Assembly: GCA_009193035.1 (NCBI GenBank)
Contig: SWDT01000070.1
Coordinates: 310,001-374,000, forward strand
Source of the DNA: Halicephalobus mephisto
Lineage: Eukaryota > Nematoda > Chromadorea > Rhabditida > Panagrolaimidae
DNA length: 64,000 nt
Direction of reading: 5' to 3'
The notes beneath the pieces are model-generated. The model made no database searches, had not been told where the DNA came from, and was given only the letters and a program-made list of their open reading frames with translations. Both the position numbers and the translations under genes were made by a program. Shown one piece after another: positions 33,050 through 44,185 of this stretch; position 1 is the first letter of the stretch, and each line of letters begins with the position of its first letter.

Positions 33050-33695
33050 CATTCAAGTATCAATTACTATTTGCGGAATTTTAAATGTCGTTACTTTAGC
33101 AAACCATTGCTCAAAAATATCAGTCACTATCCTAAGGGACAATTATTTTGGATGTCAGTCACTATCCAAAAAATATTATTTCAAATTTCCAGTCACTATT
33201 CTGAAAAATAATAAATTCAAATATTAGTCACTATCCTAAAATTATTATTTTAAATTCTCAGTCACTATCTTAGGAAATAATTATTTTACACTTTAGTCAC
33301 TATCCAAAAAATATTATTCCAAATTTTCAGTCACTATCCTAAGAGACAATTATTCTAAACTTTAGTCACTATCCAAAAAATGTTATTCCAAATTTTCAGT
33401 CACTATTCTGAAAAATAATAACTTAAAATATTAGTCACTATCGAAAAAATATTATTCGAAATTTTCAGTCACTATCCTAAGGGACAATTATTCTAAACTT
33501 TAGTCACTATCCTAAAATTATTATTTTAAATTCTCAGTCACTATTCTGAAAAATAATAACTTCAAATATTAGTCACTATCCAAAAAATATTATTCCAAAT
33601 TTTCAGTCACTATCCTAAGGGACAATTATTCTAAACTTTAGTCACTATCCAAAAAATATTATTCCAAATTTTCAGTCACTATCTTAGGAAATAAT
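33050..33695. repeat. Higher-order minisatellite with AGTCACTATCC every 34-35 bp
   Basis: About 17-18 copies of AGTCACTATC recur at a regular 34-35 bp spacing. Two spacer types alternate (CAAAAAATATTATTCCAAAT and TAAGGGACAATTATTCTAAA), giving a 69-bp dimer in the 3' half of the array. Confidence 0.93.
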
Positions 33696-33899
33696 TATTA
33701 TTCAAAAAATTGAAAAAACTACTATTTTTAAACATGTTTAATCGTAAAATTTCCTTGAAAAAATACAAAGCTCCTTTTGTAGATTTTCTCGATTTTCTAA
33801 GATTTTAAAACTAAACCCGAGAAATCCTCTTTTGGTATTTTCCGGAATTTTCGGAGTTAAAATTCCTTAAAATCTTCTAAAATCATTAAAAATGCTAAA

Positions 33900-34870
33900 A
33901 AATAAAAAATTTAAAAAAATATAAATTTTGTAATTTTAAAATTAAAAAATCAAAGATTTTAGAAAATTTCAAAAAAATCGTCTCAAAATAATTTTTAAAA
34001 ATTGCAAATTTTAAATTTTTATAATTTCGTAAAAAAATTCAAAAATATAAATTTTTAAATTTTTAAATTTTATAAATTTTATAAAAAATAAAAATTTCTC
34101 AAAAATACGAATTTTTTAATTTTTATGATAAAATTATTTTTAAAAATAAAAAAAAAATATTTTCGAAAATTTTATTTTATTTATATTTTTAAATTTAAAA
34201 AATTCGGAATTAACGACGGGTCATTATCGAGCCCGATTTTCCTCAAATTTCAAAGGTAAAACTGAAAACAGATGGTTGAATTTAATCCATTTAAAAAACT
34301 TCTTTTTTGGAACTCCGTAGACGGGAAGACAGGTGTCCATTTGAAGATCGGAAGGATTCCAATTTTTCACCTAAATTCCCATGTCCAGAAAACCAGTTCC
34401 GAAGCAAAAATCTCGAAAATAAACACCTCCGAAAAACACTCAAAAAAATTAAATTTTAAAGAATTTCAAAAAAATCGAAAATTAAAAATTAAAAATTTAT
34501 AGAATTTTAAAATTTATAATTAAAAATTAAAAATTCTAAAATTGGAGAATTTCAAAATTAAAAAATTCTAAAAATTTAAAATTTAAAATATTTAAAATCA
34601 ACAAAAATTTGGAATTTAAAATGCAAAATTTAAAATTAAAAAAGTTAGAAATTTTTTAAATTTAAAAAAAAATTAAAAAAGTTAGAAATTTTTTAAATTA
34701 AAAAAAAATACAAAATTTAAAATATTTTAAATTTAAAATACAAAATTTTAAATATTTAAAATTTAAAATTTAAAAAGTTAAAAATTTTTTAAATTTAAAA
34801 AAATTAAAAAGTTAGAAATTTTTTAAATTTAAAATTGAGAAATAATTAAAATATAAAAATAGAAATCAAT
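33900..34870. repeat. AT-rich low-complexity DNA
   Basis: Poly-A/T filler with TTAAAAATTTAAAATTTAAAA-type units. The only interruption is a short higher-GC piece at 34200-34400 with no recognisable feature. Confidence 0.6.
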
Positions 34871-34889
34871 AAAATAAAGTTTATAAAGT

Positions 34890-35150
34890 TGTTTGCAAAC
34901 AAGAACTGATCGAACAAGTACCTGACTGGTCTAACTTGGTCGATACCGAGGGTCAACACCGAAAGTAGCCAGCGCGAGTTCTCTAAGCCTCTCGCAGACC
35001 CGAGCGGTCGATGGACAGGTCGATGAATGGACCGAGGTCATGAGATCTCTTCCACAAATCTGTGTACATAGCTGTAAAACTGTTTTTATGTTCACATTAT
35101 AAAGTCGAAAAAATATTGGATTAAAAACAACAGCTTAGCAACATGTCTTC
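34890..35150. other. GC-richer island with TATAAA box, nature unknown
   Basis: About 240 bp of near-balanced composition (CAAGTACCTGACTGG, GAGTTCTCTAAGCCTCTCGC, CGATGGACAGGTCGATG) begins TGTTTGC, carries TATAAAG near 35098 and ends AAACAACA. TG...CA ends and a TATA box would suit a solo LTR, but no target-site duplication is visible. Confidence 0.3.
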
Positions 35151-36152
35151 GGGGACTTTCCTTGGTTACGGTAATTTGATAAATTTGCAGAATATCTTAC
35201 AAGTTTTTAATTTTCCAAAATATATTTTAGAATTTTCGAAATTAATATATAAAAAACAAAAATTTTCTAATTTTCGGTCCTGACTGGAAAATTTGAAAAT
35301 TCGTGTCAAGACAATTTTTGAGAATTTTATTAATAAAAATTTTTATTTTTATAATAATGCAATTCAGAATGTACTCGATGATTTTCAAAATTAATAAAAC
35401 ATAAAAAACAAAATTTTTCTAATTTTCGGTCTTGACTGGAAATTTTTTAAAAAGAATTTTTTAGATATTTTTTATTTTTAAAAGTATGATTTTGGAAATT
35501 TTTAAAATTACATAATATTTTAAAAATTTTAAAAATTTTATAAATTTTTTCGAGAATTTTTATTATTTTTAAAACCATGATTTTGGAGATTTTTAAAATT
35601 TAAGTCCCGATTGGAAAATTTAAAAAATTTTCAAAAGAGAATTTTTTATAGATATTTCTGCTATTTATAACAGCATGATTTCAGAAAAATAGAGACCGAA
35701 TCGAATTGTTTGCTCGGCACTCGGTTTTCGATTGGTCATCAGTTCTCGCTCGGGTCATCTGTTTACTCAGTTTCCGAAGGTCGAAGATAACTTTTGCAAT
35801 TGTTATCAGTTTCGATTTCTAGATTTCTCGAGATTAATAAATCCAATTTTATTCAATATCGATCAAATTCAAAAAAGTAAAAATTTCATACTGTAAATTC
35901 AGTATTTGTTTTTTTGAGTAAAATTTAGTACTTTTTGGACGACAGGTGGTCTTCCATGTGCCAGTCATTGGTGCAAAACTGGCCAGGAAAGATGATCCGA
36001 AAAATTATCGAATAAAATAAACCCAAAAAAAATTTAAATTTCCGAAATACAATAATTTTCCTGAAAATTTCCCCGATTACAGTATCCAGATAAGATTACA
36101 GAATATTACGTGAAATTTCCAAAATATATTTTATAATTTTTAAAATTTTCTA

Positions 36153-37426
36153 TTAGTTTAACACAAACTTAGCGATGACGAATGTAGTGTAAAATTTTAC
36201 ATGATTTATTTTGATGATTAAAAACATTTCACATATAAGTTGAGATATTGAATTAATTGGCCATATTTGTTGTTTTTGATTTTTTCAAAATGAAGTTCAA
36301 GAAATCCTTGATTCGAATAGTGAAAGTGACCGACGTGTTGTCACCAAGTTTCGTACATTACTTGGCTTTAGTGCTGGAGTTACCGGACAACAACTGAAAA
36401 AATCTATTGGTGCAAGAGCCTATTCTAAAAAACAATTGAATACTGGCAAGGAATATGCCACAGATGTGAAACAACGATAAAAAAAATTCGAGGAGGAAAC
36501 ATTCCTGTTGATCAGAATAAAGATCAACGGATGTGACAAATCATGGAAAAGTTAGAAGAAAATAAGAACTCAAGTATTAGACTAATTAGCAAACAACTTG
36601 GAATCCCAAAATCTACAGTCCATTTGATCATACAATATGACTTGAAGTTAACTAAACGGATGGGTCGATATGTACCACACGAGTTGACACAACATCAGCC
36701 TGAACATTGAGTGTTAGCATGTAAAGCTAATATAACTGAATACAATAAGACCAAAGAAAAGCTCAAACGGACGATGGCATTGAATGAATCATGGATGGGT
36801 TTGTACATACAACCACAAAAGGATCAATCCAAGTTTTGGTTGCAACCAAATGAACCAGAATCAAGTATTATCAAACAACCACACTATGGAGATAAAAGAA
36901 TGCTATTGGTAGCTATGGATTTTGATGGAGTTACTTGGTATTATCTCTGCAAACAAAATGAAACAATTACGGCTGATCGCTATATCTTTATCTTGAATGC
37001 AAAAATTCTCAAATAGATGTGTGGAAAGCATAAAGGTCGTCCTATACTATTACATGATAACGCTAAACCTCATAAAAGCAGTTTTTCAAGACTGGCTACA
37101 AGGAAGACGAGTTAATTAATAGTGCCATCCATCTTATTCATCCGATATATCACTTTGTGATTATGATTGTTTTGTCCCCCCCTTAAAAGAGCTCTTCAAG
37201 GTGTGCAACATACCAACTGGAATCAATTCGAAACTTGTCTCAATGAAGTGATACAAGAGGGTGTGCAAAATGAACTCTATCGAGGTGTTCAGTGATTACT
37301 AGATCGTTGGAAGGAGGTTGTTGAAAAGCATGAAGAGTATATTTAGTTATGTCAAAATTTCAATTGTTTTCAATAATTAGTACGTTTTATAAAAATTCAT
37401 CCCTAAGTCTGTCTTGGACAACCTAA
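36153..37426 (+). mobile_element. Decayed mariner transposon
   Basis: A 1274-bp element, the typical mariner size, is flanked by TA on both sides. The right end (reverse complement TTAGGTTGTCCAAGA) is a classic mariner inverted repeat; the left end TTAGTTTAACACAA is a decayed partner, and both continue as ACTTAGxGATGA. The internal transposase relic is broken by stops and frame changes. It still shows a helix-turn-helix block (IRLISKQLGIPKSTVH near 36580), LLHDNAKPH near 37050 and HPSYSSDISLCDYD near 37135, i.e. the second and third catalytic acidic positions. The position of the first catalytic Asp reads Asn (ALNESWMGLY). Non-autonomous and inactive. Confidence 0.9.
36711..37016 (+). pseudogene. 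Mariner transposase fragment
   Basis: The longest surviving open stretch of the relic encodes the middle of the catalytic domain (GDKRMLLVAMDFDGVTWYY, ADRYIFILNAKI) and stops at TAG before the DNAKPH motif. Upstream and downstream homologous parts are in the same element but separated by stops. Confidence 0.85.
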
Positions 37427-37808
37427 TAAAATCATAAATATTGATTTTCAAAATTTTGGATCTCGATTGGAAAGTTCTAAAAATTTCTATCAAGACCAAT
37501 CTTTTTAATTTTCGTTTCGAGACTAAGTTTAAAAAATTTTTAACAGAAATTTTTTTAGACTAATACAATTTTAAACCTTTTCAGAACCATATAAGACAAA
37601 ATTCTAATTTTCGGTCTCGATTGGAATTTCCAGAACTTTCCAGTTGAGACTTTTTAAATAAATTTTTAGAAATAATATGTTAATTTTCGTCATTGAATAA
37701 AATTATTTCTGAAGTGAAAATTAAAAAATTACAAATTCATTCCAGAAGATGACTGAATGCACTTTGAAAAAAGAAACAAGCCGGGTCCTGGGAGAAGACA
37801 GACGGACA

Positions 37809-37840
37809 AATGCATGGAGTCCGTCCGTCCTCCATGCATT
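37809..37840. repeat. Perfect 11-bp inverted repeat upstream of the unknown gene
   Basis: AATGCATGGAG is followed after 10 nt (TCCGTCCGTC) by CTCCATGCATT. It sits about 100 bp before the start codon at 37936 in GC-richer DNA and could be an operator-like or hairpin element. Confidence 0.6.
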
Positions 37841-37935
37841 CGCTCTGCATGCACTCGATGCATTGGCTCGATCGATAAAAACAATTTTTATATTTTATAT
37901 ATTCATTTTTTTTCATTTTTATTATATCAATTACG

Positions 37936-39634
37936 ATGAGTTCTGAAAATTTTACAAATATTATTCGTGTAAAATCAGAAGAACCTGAGGAACAAGAAAA
38001 CCAAGTCGATCTCAGTGCCATCGGCGATTATTTCGAATCTTTGAAAAGAAATCAGGCACCGGATCTCGTTTCGGATTGTTTATTGAAGATTTCTACGGCT
38101 TTAGTTTCGAGATTCAACCTCAACCAAGAGGACTTTGATGAACTTTTTCATTATTTCGAAGGTAAGTAAAAAATTTATTAATTTTAATTTTTTATTTAAA
38201 AATACATAATTAATTTAACCATAATCAAATATGACTGATTACTGTAATATACTAAATTCCATAAAAAAGTTAATTTAAAAATTTTTTTAATTTTAAATTT
38301 TTAAAAATTTTTTTGTTTAAATTGGGTCCCAAGACGAAAATAAAATTCAATTTAAAAATAAACAATTAATTTTACCATAATCAGATATAACTGATTACTG
38401 TAATTAAAAAAGTGAATTTTTGATTTTTCTTGATTTTGAAAATTCTTTAACAATGAGATTACTGTAGTGTGAATTTTGGAATTACAGTAAACTTATTTTC
38501 AGAATTGATTTCGACTGTCATAAAGACAAGTCCGAAAAACTGCGATCCAGATGAATATTCGAAACAGGTCGTGGATACTGTAAAAACCCAATACCAATGG
38601 CAAGAACCAGAACAACTGAGATTGAAGAAATCCCTCGATATCGCCATGAGACATCTGGACGACATGAGGAATCTCATCTACAGTAATAATTGGACCGTCG
38701 AAGATTATTCCACCCCTACAGTTTCTCAGGAACAAGGAAATTCAAACATCCAACCCCCAACCCCCTCAGGCAGTTCTGCGACGGAATGGAGAAATACCGT
38801 TCGAACAAATTACGACGAAGTAAGTTCATTTGTAATTTTTTATTTAATAATTATTTGAAAATTTTAAAAATTAAAAAAAAATTTTGAAATTGTTTGAAAA
38901 GTTAAAAAATTTTGAAATGTAGAAATTTTTGAGGAATTTTTAGGATGTTTGAGGAATTTTTAGAAACTTTTATAGTCTTCCAAAATCAATTAAGATTCTG
39001 AAACTTTAAAGATCTTCTAGAATTTAATGAGAATTCAGAATCAACATCTGTGATATTTAATTTTAAAAATATTAAAATTTTAATTCCAAAAATATTAAAA
39101 TTTTAATTCCAAAAATATTAAAATTTTAATTTTAAAAATCTTTAAATTTTAATTCTAAATATTTTAGAAATTTATATGAAACTAATTTTATTTTTTATAA
39201 TTTTTTTCCAGACGTTACCGCCTCCGGAACTGCAGGAAGACACTTTGGAAAACCTCCTGTCTTCTCATCCAGAGGTCCTTGAAAAAATTAATCGAGGAGA
39301 GCTTCTGAATTCCTGTGACAGAAGGGTCCTCGGAAAGCAGATCTTCTCTCGTCTCTGCAAGTACTGTAGAATTCCGTATGATCCTTCGAAAAAAGAAAAA
39401 AGGATTTATTTCCGACATATTTTCGGAAGCGATAATGTCAGTGTTCCCGAAAGTCTCTATATTTCTTCAACGGCGGGGACCAGGGGGTACTTTGACACTT
39501 ATTGCATGAACAGCAAAGCCACCATCAAGTGTCAATTGGAGGGTACTTCCAGGAAACACAAAAGGAAGATAAATCCTGAGGAAACCAAGTCTTCAAAAAT
39601 CCGATTGGAAGCCGAGTATCCAGGACCTTCGTGA
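37936..39634 (+). CDS. Uncharacterised protein, probably nuclear
   Basis: Exons 37936-38161, 38503-38819 and 39212-39634 with good sites (GAAG|GTAAGT, GAA|GTAAGT, TTTTCAG, TTCCAG), 321 residues. I do not recognise the family. It is acidic at the N-terminus with a SUMO-type site VKSEEPEE (Lys13), Gln/Ser/Pro-rich in the middle (QEQGNSNIQPPTPSGSS), and has a more ordered basic C-terminal part (FSRLCKYCRIPYDPSKKEK, RIYFRHIFGSD). That part resembles small DNA-binding modules of the BEN kind only superficially. KHKRKINPEETK near the end could be a nuclear localisation signal. A transcription or chromatin role is a guess. No transposon hallmarks are present although a mariner relic lies just upstream. 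Confidence 0.75.
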
Positions 39635-39787
39635 AGTGAAAAATGGATTATTCGGTTGGCTGAAATTGAGTATTGTTGATTTACCGTAAGCCTTTGTCGT
39701 AGATAAAATTATCTTTAAAAATCGTCAAAAATTACGGTATTTTTACTAATGTGTTTGTAATACCGTATTAGGATAGAAACAGAAGCA

Positions 39788-39965
39788 CAGTAGAACTTGG
39801 ATATAAGATACCGCCTTGGGACCGGGCAAATCGTATGTTATAAGAAAGGATACATCATAGCGGGGATAAATTTGAAGACAGACTAACCAAATTCATTCAC
39901 TCAGACCGTATACTATAACAAGAGATATGTTATAGTGGAAGATATTTTATATCTTAGTTTTACTG
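39788..39965. mobile_element. MITE with pogo/mariner-like CAGTAxAAC ends
   Basis: CAGTAGAACTTGGATATAA at the left is matched at the right end by the reverse complement CAGTAAAACTAAGATATAA. The 178-bp element contains further imperfect internal palindromes. The terminal pattern is that of pogo-like MITEs in invertebrates. Confidence 0.75.
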
Positions 39966-40173
39966 TATATTAATAATTTCTGCTAGAAAAATAACAACTA
40001 CATATCCTCCACAGAAGACGACCGAAGATCTCCTCATGCTCTACAGTACTCCAAAGTTCATGATATTCAAGCCCTTAGTCTAGTTTTCTGTTTCAACACG
40101 TATAAAAAAAAGAAAATATTGATTTCAGATTCTTCGAGTTTCAGAAAAGAGATAGTAGTAGGTGATGATCATA

Positions 40174-40328
40174 CACACAAAAAGCGTAATTTTTGGCGCA
40201 GTAATAAATGCAAATTATCACTATTTCGTTACAATTTTCGTCACAAATGCCAAATATTCATAAAAATGTGACGATTGCGTCACATTTCGCAACTGTTACG
40301 GGACCAAAAAGTTACGCTTTTTTGTGTA
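40174..40328. mobile_element. MITE family with CACAAAAA(A)GCGTAA ends, copy 1
   Basis: ACACAAAAAGCGTAATTTTT at the left pairs with AAAAAGTTACGCTTTTTTGT at the right. The inside contains a second inverted repeat around CACATTT / AAATGTGACGATTGCGTCAC. A second copy lies at 47398-47560 in opposite orientation. Confidence 0.88.
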
Positions 40329-40800
40329 GATATTGCTGAACTTTGAATAGAAAAATATTAAGAGAATTATGATGATACAGTACACTATTTGTTGGATTGT
40401 GCACGATCTATTTGAGTGGAAGCTTGTATAACTTTGGTCCCGAAGGAAATACACTGAGGACTGACGAAATTTGTACGATTGTAGTTCGGCGGGAATTTAA
40501 GAAAATTACGCAATATTTTGTAAAAAGTGTTTTTATATCTCGCGTTTTCGGCTTTATATAGTTATTTTATATATTTCTCATCTACACGCGGATCAGGAAC
40601 CCCTAATCACGATCCAACATTATTCGAATTCGTAAAAATAGTAACACATATGATTATCATTAAGTTTCAAGACAGAGAAGGAAGAAATGACGATGATCAG
40701 GAAGCTTACGAAGTTTCAAATAGTAAAAAACGAGATATGATGCTGATCATACATGTTACTAAGCTTCGGGAAAGAAATAAAAGTAGATGACAGTAATTAG
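40329..40800. other. Intergenic, moderate GC, with short dispersed repeats
   Basis: It contains three related segments (GATGATCAT..., AAGTTTC..., GAGATA...) also seen at 40128-40170. The open frame at 40527-40790 has no recognisable protein features. Confidence 0.4.
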
Positions 40801-40897
40801 AAAGCTCGCACACAAAAAAGGTACATTAAAACGGCTCTAATGTATTTCATACATTATATTTAATGTACCACTGCATTAAATGCAATGTACGAACATC

Positions 40898-40952
40898 ATA
40901 TTTAATGTATTGATATATCGAAAACGTTTTAATATATCAATACATTAAATAT
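40898..40952. repeat. Perfect 21-bp stem hairpin, loop 13 nt
   Basis: The arms at 40898-40918 and 40932-40952 are exact reverse complements built around TTTAATGTATTGATATA. Flanking DNA (40810-40897) repeats the TTTAATGTA word. It may be part of another MITE that starts CACACAAAAAAGGTAC at 40809. Confidence 0.85.
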
Positions 40953-41077
40953 AATATACCGATAATATCCGTTAATCCGGATATCTAGGAAATTAATTTT
41001 TGGGTTTTCAAATTTATGGAAAATTTATTTGAGCAAAATTTACATAAGATTCCGATAATTACCATGATTAAAATAAT

Positions 41078-42806
41078 TCACAAATTTCTGACGACAGTGA
41101 TTGAATAAATTTGGCCGTTGTCGAAAGCAGTGAGAGAATCACTTTTCTGGTCATACTGTACATTTGTGGGGATTTTCACGGTCTTCCAAGATCCGTTGAA
41201 ACTCGAAACGTCGTTGGAGTTGTTGATGTAAGTTCTTTTTTGAAGATCAAAAACGGCTTCAATCGATGATGTTCCTTCTTCGTCCCGGATACTGTAGAAT
41301 ACGCCGCAGCTGACGAAACTGTTAATAATGTTTTCTGAAAAATGAACGACGATTTGGATGTTTTCGATTTCCCTCAAGGATTCTGGATCCATTTTCAGTA
41401 CAGTAAACGCAGTGTTGTTCGTACTTCTGTAGATACCGTACACGAAACCGCGGTCGAATTCCAAATCGACGAAGCTCCCGGAGTGCTTAAATAACGGACT
41501 TTTTTCTAAATCCAGAATTTCCTTCTGAATACTCTTGTCCGATTTCAGATTGTACCCAAGGATGGAGTCGGTGGAAGATATATGGTAATAGAAAACTTTG
41601 GATCCGTCGGACAAATCCCCCACGGCATGGTCCGTCCCCCCGAACGGCATCGGAAGCGTGTAGATGTTCGATGGGACTTTTAGGAGGTTTTCTGAAGTCT
41701 CCATCAGGTCATATTCGAACAACATGTACCCCATAGAGTACTCCGTGATGAACACAGAGTTTCCAAATCTCACGGCAGATCCGATTTCGTAAAGTCTAGA
41801 TCCGTAATTTTTCGGAAAAGATAATGCTGAAATTAATTGACAATTTTTTTCTTGATGAAATTTTCGAGATTTATGTTTTCTTCCTCTGGATTTGAATTTC
41901 GTCCGATTTTTGTCCTTCTGGAGATTCTTATTATTCTGGAATAACTTTGAAGATTCCGGAGCAGGAACAATCGAGAGCTCATTTTCGTGTTTTTCGTCTT
42001 CCGGAAATTCGTAACGATTGTCACAGAGATGTTTCAGAGTTTTTGGCTGAAAATTCCGTCATAAAATGTAAGTTTTTCAAAATTTCCCTTCGAGACATAA
42101 ATTATTTTTAAATTTAAATTATTTTAAATTTTTTTTGAAATCTAATATATTTCGAAATTTTTTAAAATTTAAATTATTTTAAATTTTTTTTGAAATCTAA
42201 TATATTTCGAAATTTTTTAAAATTTAAATTATTTTTAATTTTTTTTAAAATTTAAATTATTTTAAAATTTTTTAAAAATCTAATATATTTCGAAATTTTT
42301 TTCGATTTAAATTATTTTTAAAGTTTTCTAAAATCTAAAATATTTCGAAATTTTTTTAAAATCTAAAATATTTCGAAATTTTTTCAAATCACAAACTACT
42401 TTTACAATTTTCTTCCAAAAGTTGAGTTATTTTAGTTTTTTTAGTAATCAAATTACTTTAAACCTCGCCTTTAATGTCGAAGTTATTTTAGGATTTGATT
42501 TCGAAATTAAAGTTATTACAAAATTACTTACATTTATTTGAGTATACAAAGGCAAAAAAAAACTTCCGTCGTCCTGATCCAGTTCCATGTGGATTTCTCT
42601 TTTCGAACGATATCCGTCAGATCCGATTTCGCAATTTTGCAATTTTTTCTGAAATTTAAAATTTATAAAAAAATAAAATTAAAACCTACAGTAACATCGT
42701 CGATTTCGTTTTTCAACCACAAGTTGACGCCGAAACTGCAGATCAGCAAACCTACAGTAACCAGATGGAGGAAAATTTTTATTTTCGATTCTTTTTCCAC
42801 TTTCAT
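41078..42806 (-). CDS. Type II membrane olfactomedin-domain protein (UNC-122/gliomedin-like)
   Basis: Exons (minus) 42806-42690, 42648-42532 and 42046-41078, all phase 0, 400 residues. CTTTCAG ten bases before the ATG suggests trans-splicing. A short basic cytoplasmic segment, one signal-anchor helix (about 12-31, IFLHLVTVGLLICSFGVNLW), a furin-type site YRSKR (53-56), a Lys/Arg-rich linker (about 112-145), then a full OLF domain from Cys147 (NCQLISALSFPKNYGSRLYE) to the C-terminus. OLF landmarks present are FVYGIYRSTNNTAF, FVSCGVFYSI and DSLTAFDNGQIYSI. UNC-122 and gliomedin share the type II plus OLF design, and gliomedin is shed by furin to organise synaptic or nodal contacts. Unlike those, no collagen repeats are seen here. 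A neuromuscular or adhesion role is inferred. Confidence 0.9.
42100..42400. repeat. AT-rich tandem repeat in OLF-gene intron 2
   Basis: Six or seven units of TCTAATATATTTCGAAATTT and AAATTTAAATTATTTTAAA. Confidence 0.8.
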
Positions 42807-43019
42807 TTTGCAAAATCTGAAAGTTAATTATAAATCGTAAAACCAAGGAAATACTAATACCGCCAGAGGGAATCCAATAAAGCACCTGTTTTGGCAATTC
42901 GAAATTCCATCAACGAGAAAAGCTTCGATAATTTTCCTTAATTACAGTACTCGGGTGGAATTAGAAAACTACACTAGATTCCGTTTTTTAGAATTTACTA
43001 GATACTTTGAAAATCTCCC

Positions 43020-43455
43020 AAAAAATACAAATTTTCTACTTTCTGGTCCTAGCTGGAAAATTTTGAAATTCTTCTCGAGATAATTTTTGGGAATTTTTAT
43101 TTTTATAATAAGTTTGAGACTTTTTAGAATTAAAAAAACATAAAATTTTTTAATTTCTGGTCCTAGCTGGAAAATTTTGGAATTCTTCTCGAGATAATTT
43201 TTAAGAATTTTTATTTTATAGTAATTTCGAGATTTTTTAGAAATAAAAAAACATAAAATTTTTTACTTTCTGGTCCTAGCTGGAAAATTTTGAAATTCTT
43301 CTCGAGATAATTTTTGAGAATTTAATAAGATTTTTATTTTTATAATAATTTTGAGACTTTTTAGAAATAAAAAAACATAAAATTTTTTACTTTTTGGTCC
43401 TAGCTGGAAAGTTCTAAAATTCTTCTCGAGAGAATTTTTGGGAATTTAAAAAATT
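43020..43455. repeat. Four tandem units of about 115 bp with TGGTCCTAGCTGGAAA
   Basis: Each unit holds CTGGTCCTAGCTGGAAAATT, AAATTCTTCTCGAGATAATT and a stretch of TTTTTATTTTTATAATAA. The unit is a variant of the dispersed GGTCTCGAxTGGAAA family. Confidence 0.9.
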
Positions 43456-43819
43456 TTTATTTTCACGATAGTACAGTTGACCAAGAAGGTGGAAAAATAA
43501 TAAATTTGAAAGTAAAATTTGAAACTTGTAATTCTTCCGAAATTTGGGGGCTTAGGAAAAGCCGAAACCGAATTTTGAGAGATGGTTGTCGGACAAAAAG
43601 TTAATTAACTTTCGAGTTGGTTTATCTAATTATTTAAAAATAACGATTGATTTTTGGACTTTTATTAATTATTAAAATAACAAATTATTGTTTTTTTAAA
43701 ATTAATTTTAAGAAAAAAATGAAAGTCATTATTACAACTATTGAGTTTCCGAAATTTTTGATTTTTAAGATTTTCAACTTTCGAAATTTTTGATTTTCGA
43801 AATCTTCAATTTTTAAAAT

Positions 43820-44185
43820 CTTCAATTTTCGAATTCAAATTAGTTTGAATACAATTCGAGCTTTTCAGTTTTCGAATAATATTAGTTTGAATAGGATTCG
43901 AACATCTCAATTCTCATATCAAACTAGTTCGATTCGAATTCGAACATCTCTATTTTTGGATTCAAACTAGTTCAATTCGAATTCGAACATCTCAATTCCC
44001 AAATCGAACTGATTCGATTCTAATCCGAACATCTCTATTTTTGGATTCAAATTAATTCGATTCGAATTTGAATATCTCTATTTTTGGATTCGAATTCGAA
44101 TATCTCAATTCCCAAATCGAACTGGTTCGATTCTAATTCGAGCATCTCTATTTTTGGACTTAAATTAGTTCGAAATCGATTCGGA
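43820..44185. repeat. Tandem repeat, about 60 bp unit, TTCGA-rich
   Basis: Six units alternate CATCTCAATTCCCAAATCGAA and CATCTCTATTTTTGGATTCAA with TTCGATTCGAATTCGAA. Confidence 0.88.

Noticed and set aside
33050..33695. Regularly spaced AGTCACTATCC repeats resembling a CRISPR array
   Set aside because: The spacers are themselves repeated (two alternating types) and the DNA is eukaryotic; it is a higher-order minisatellite.
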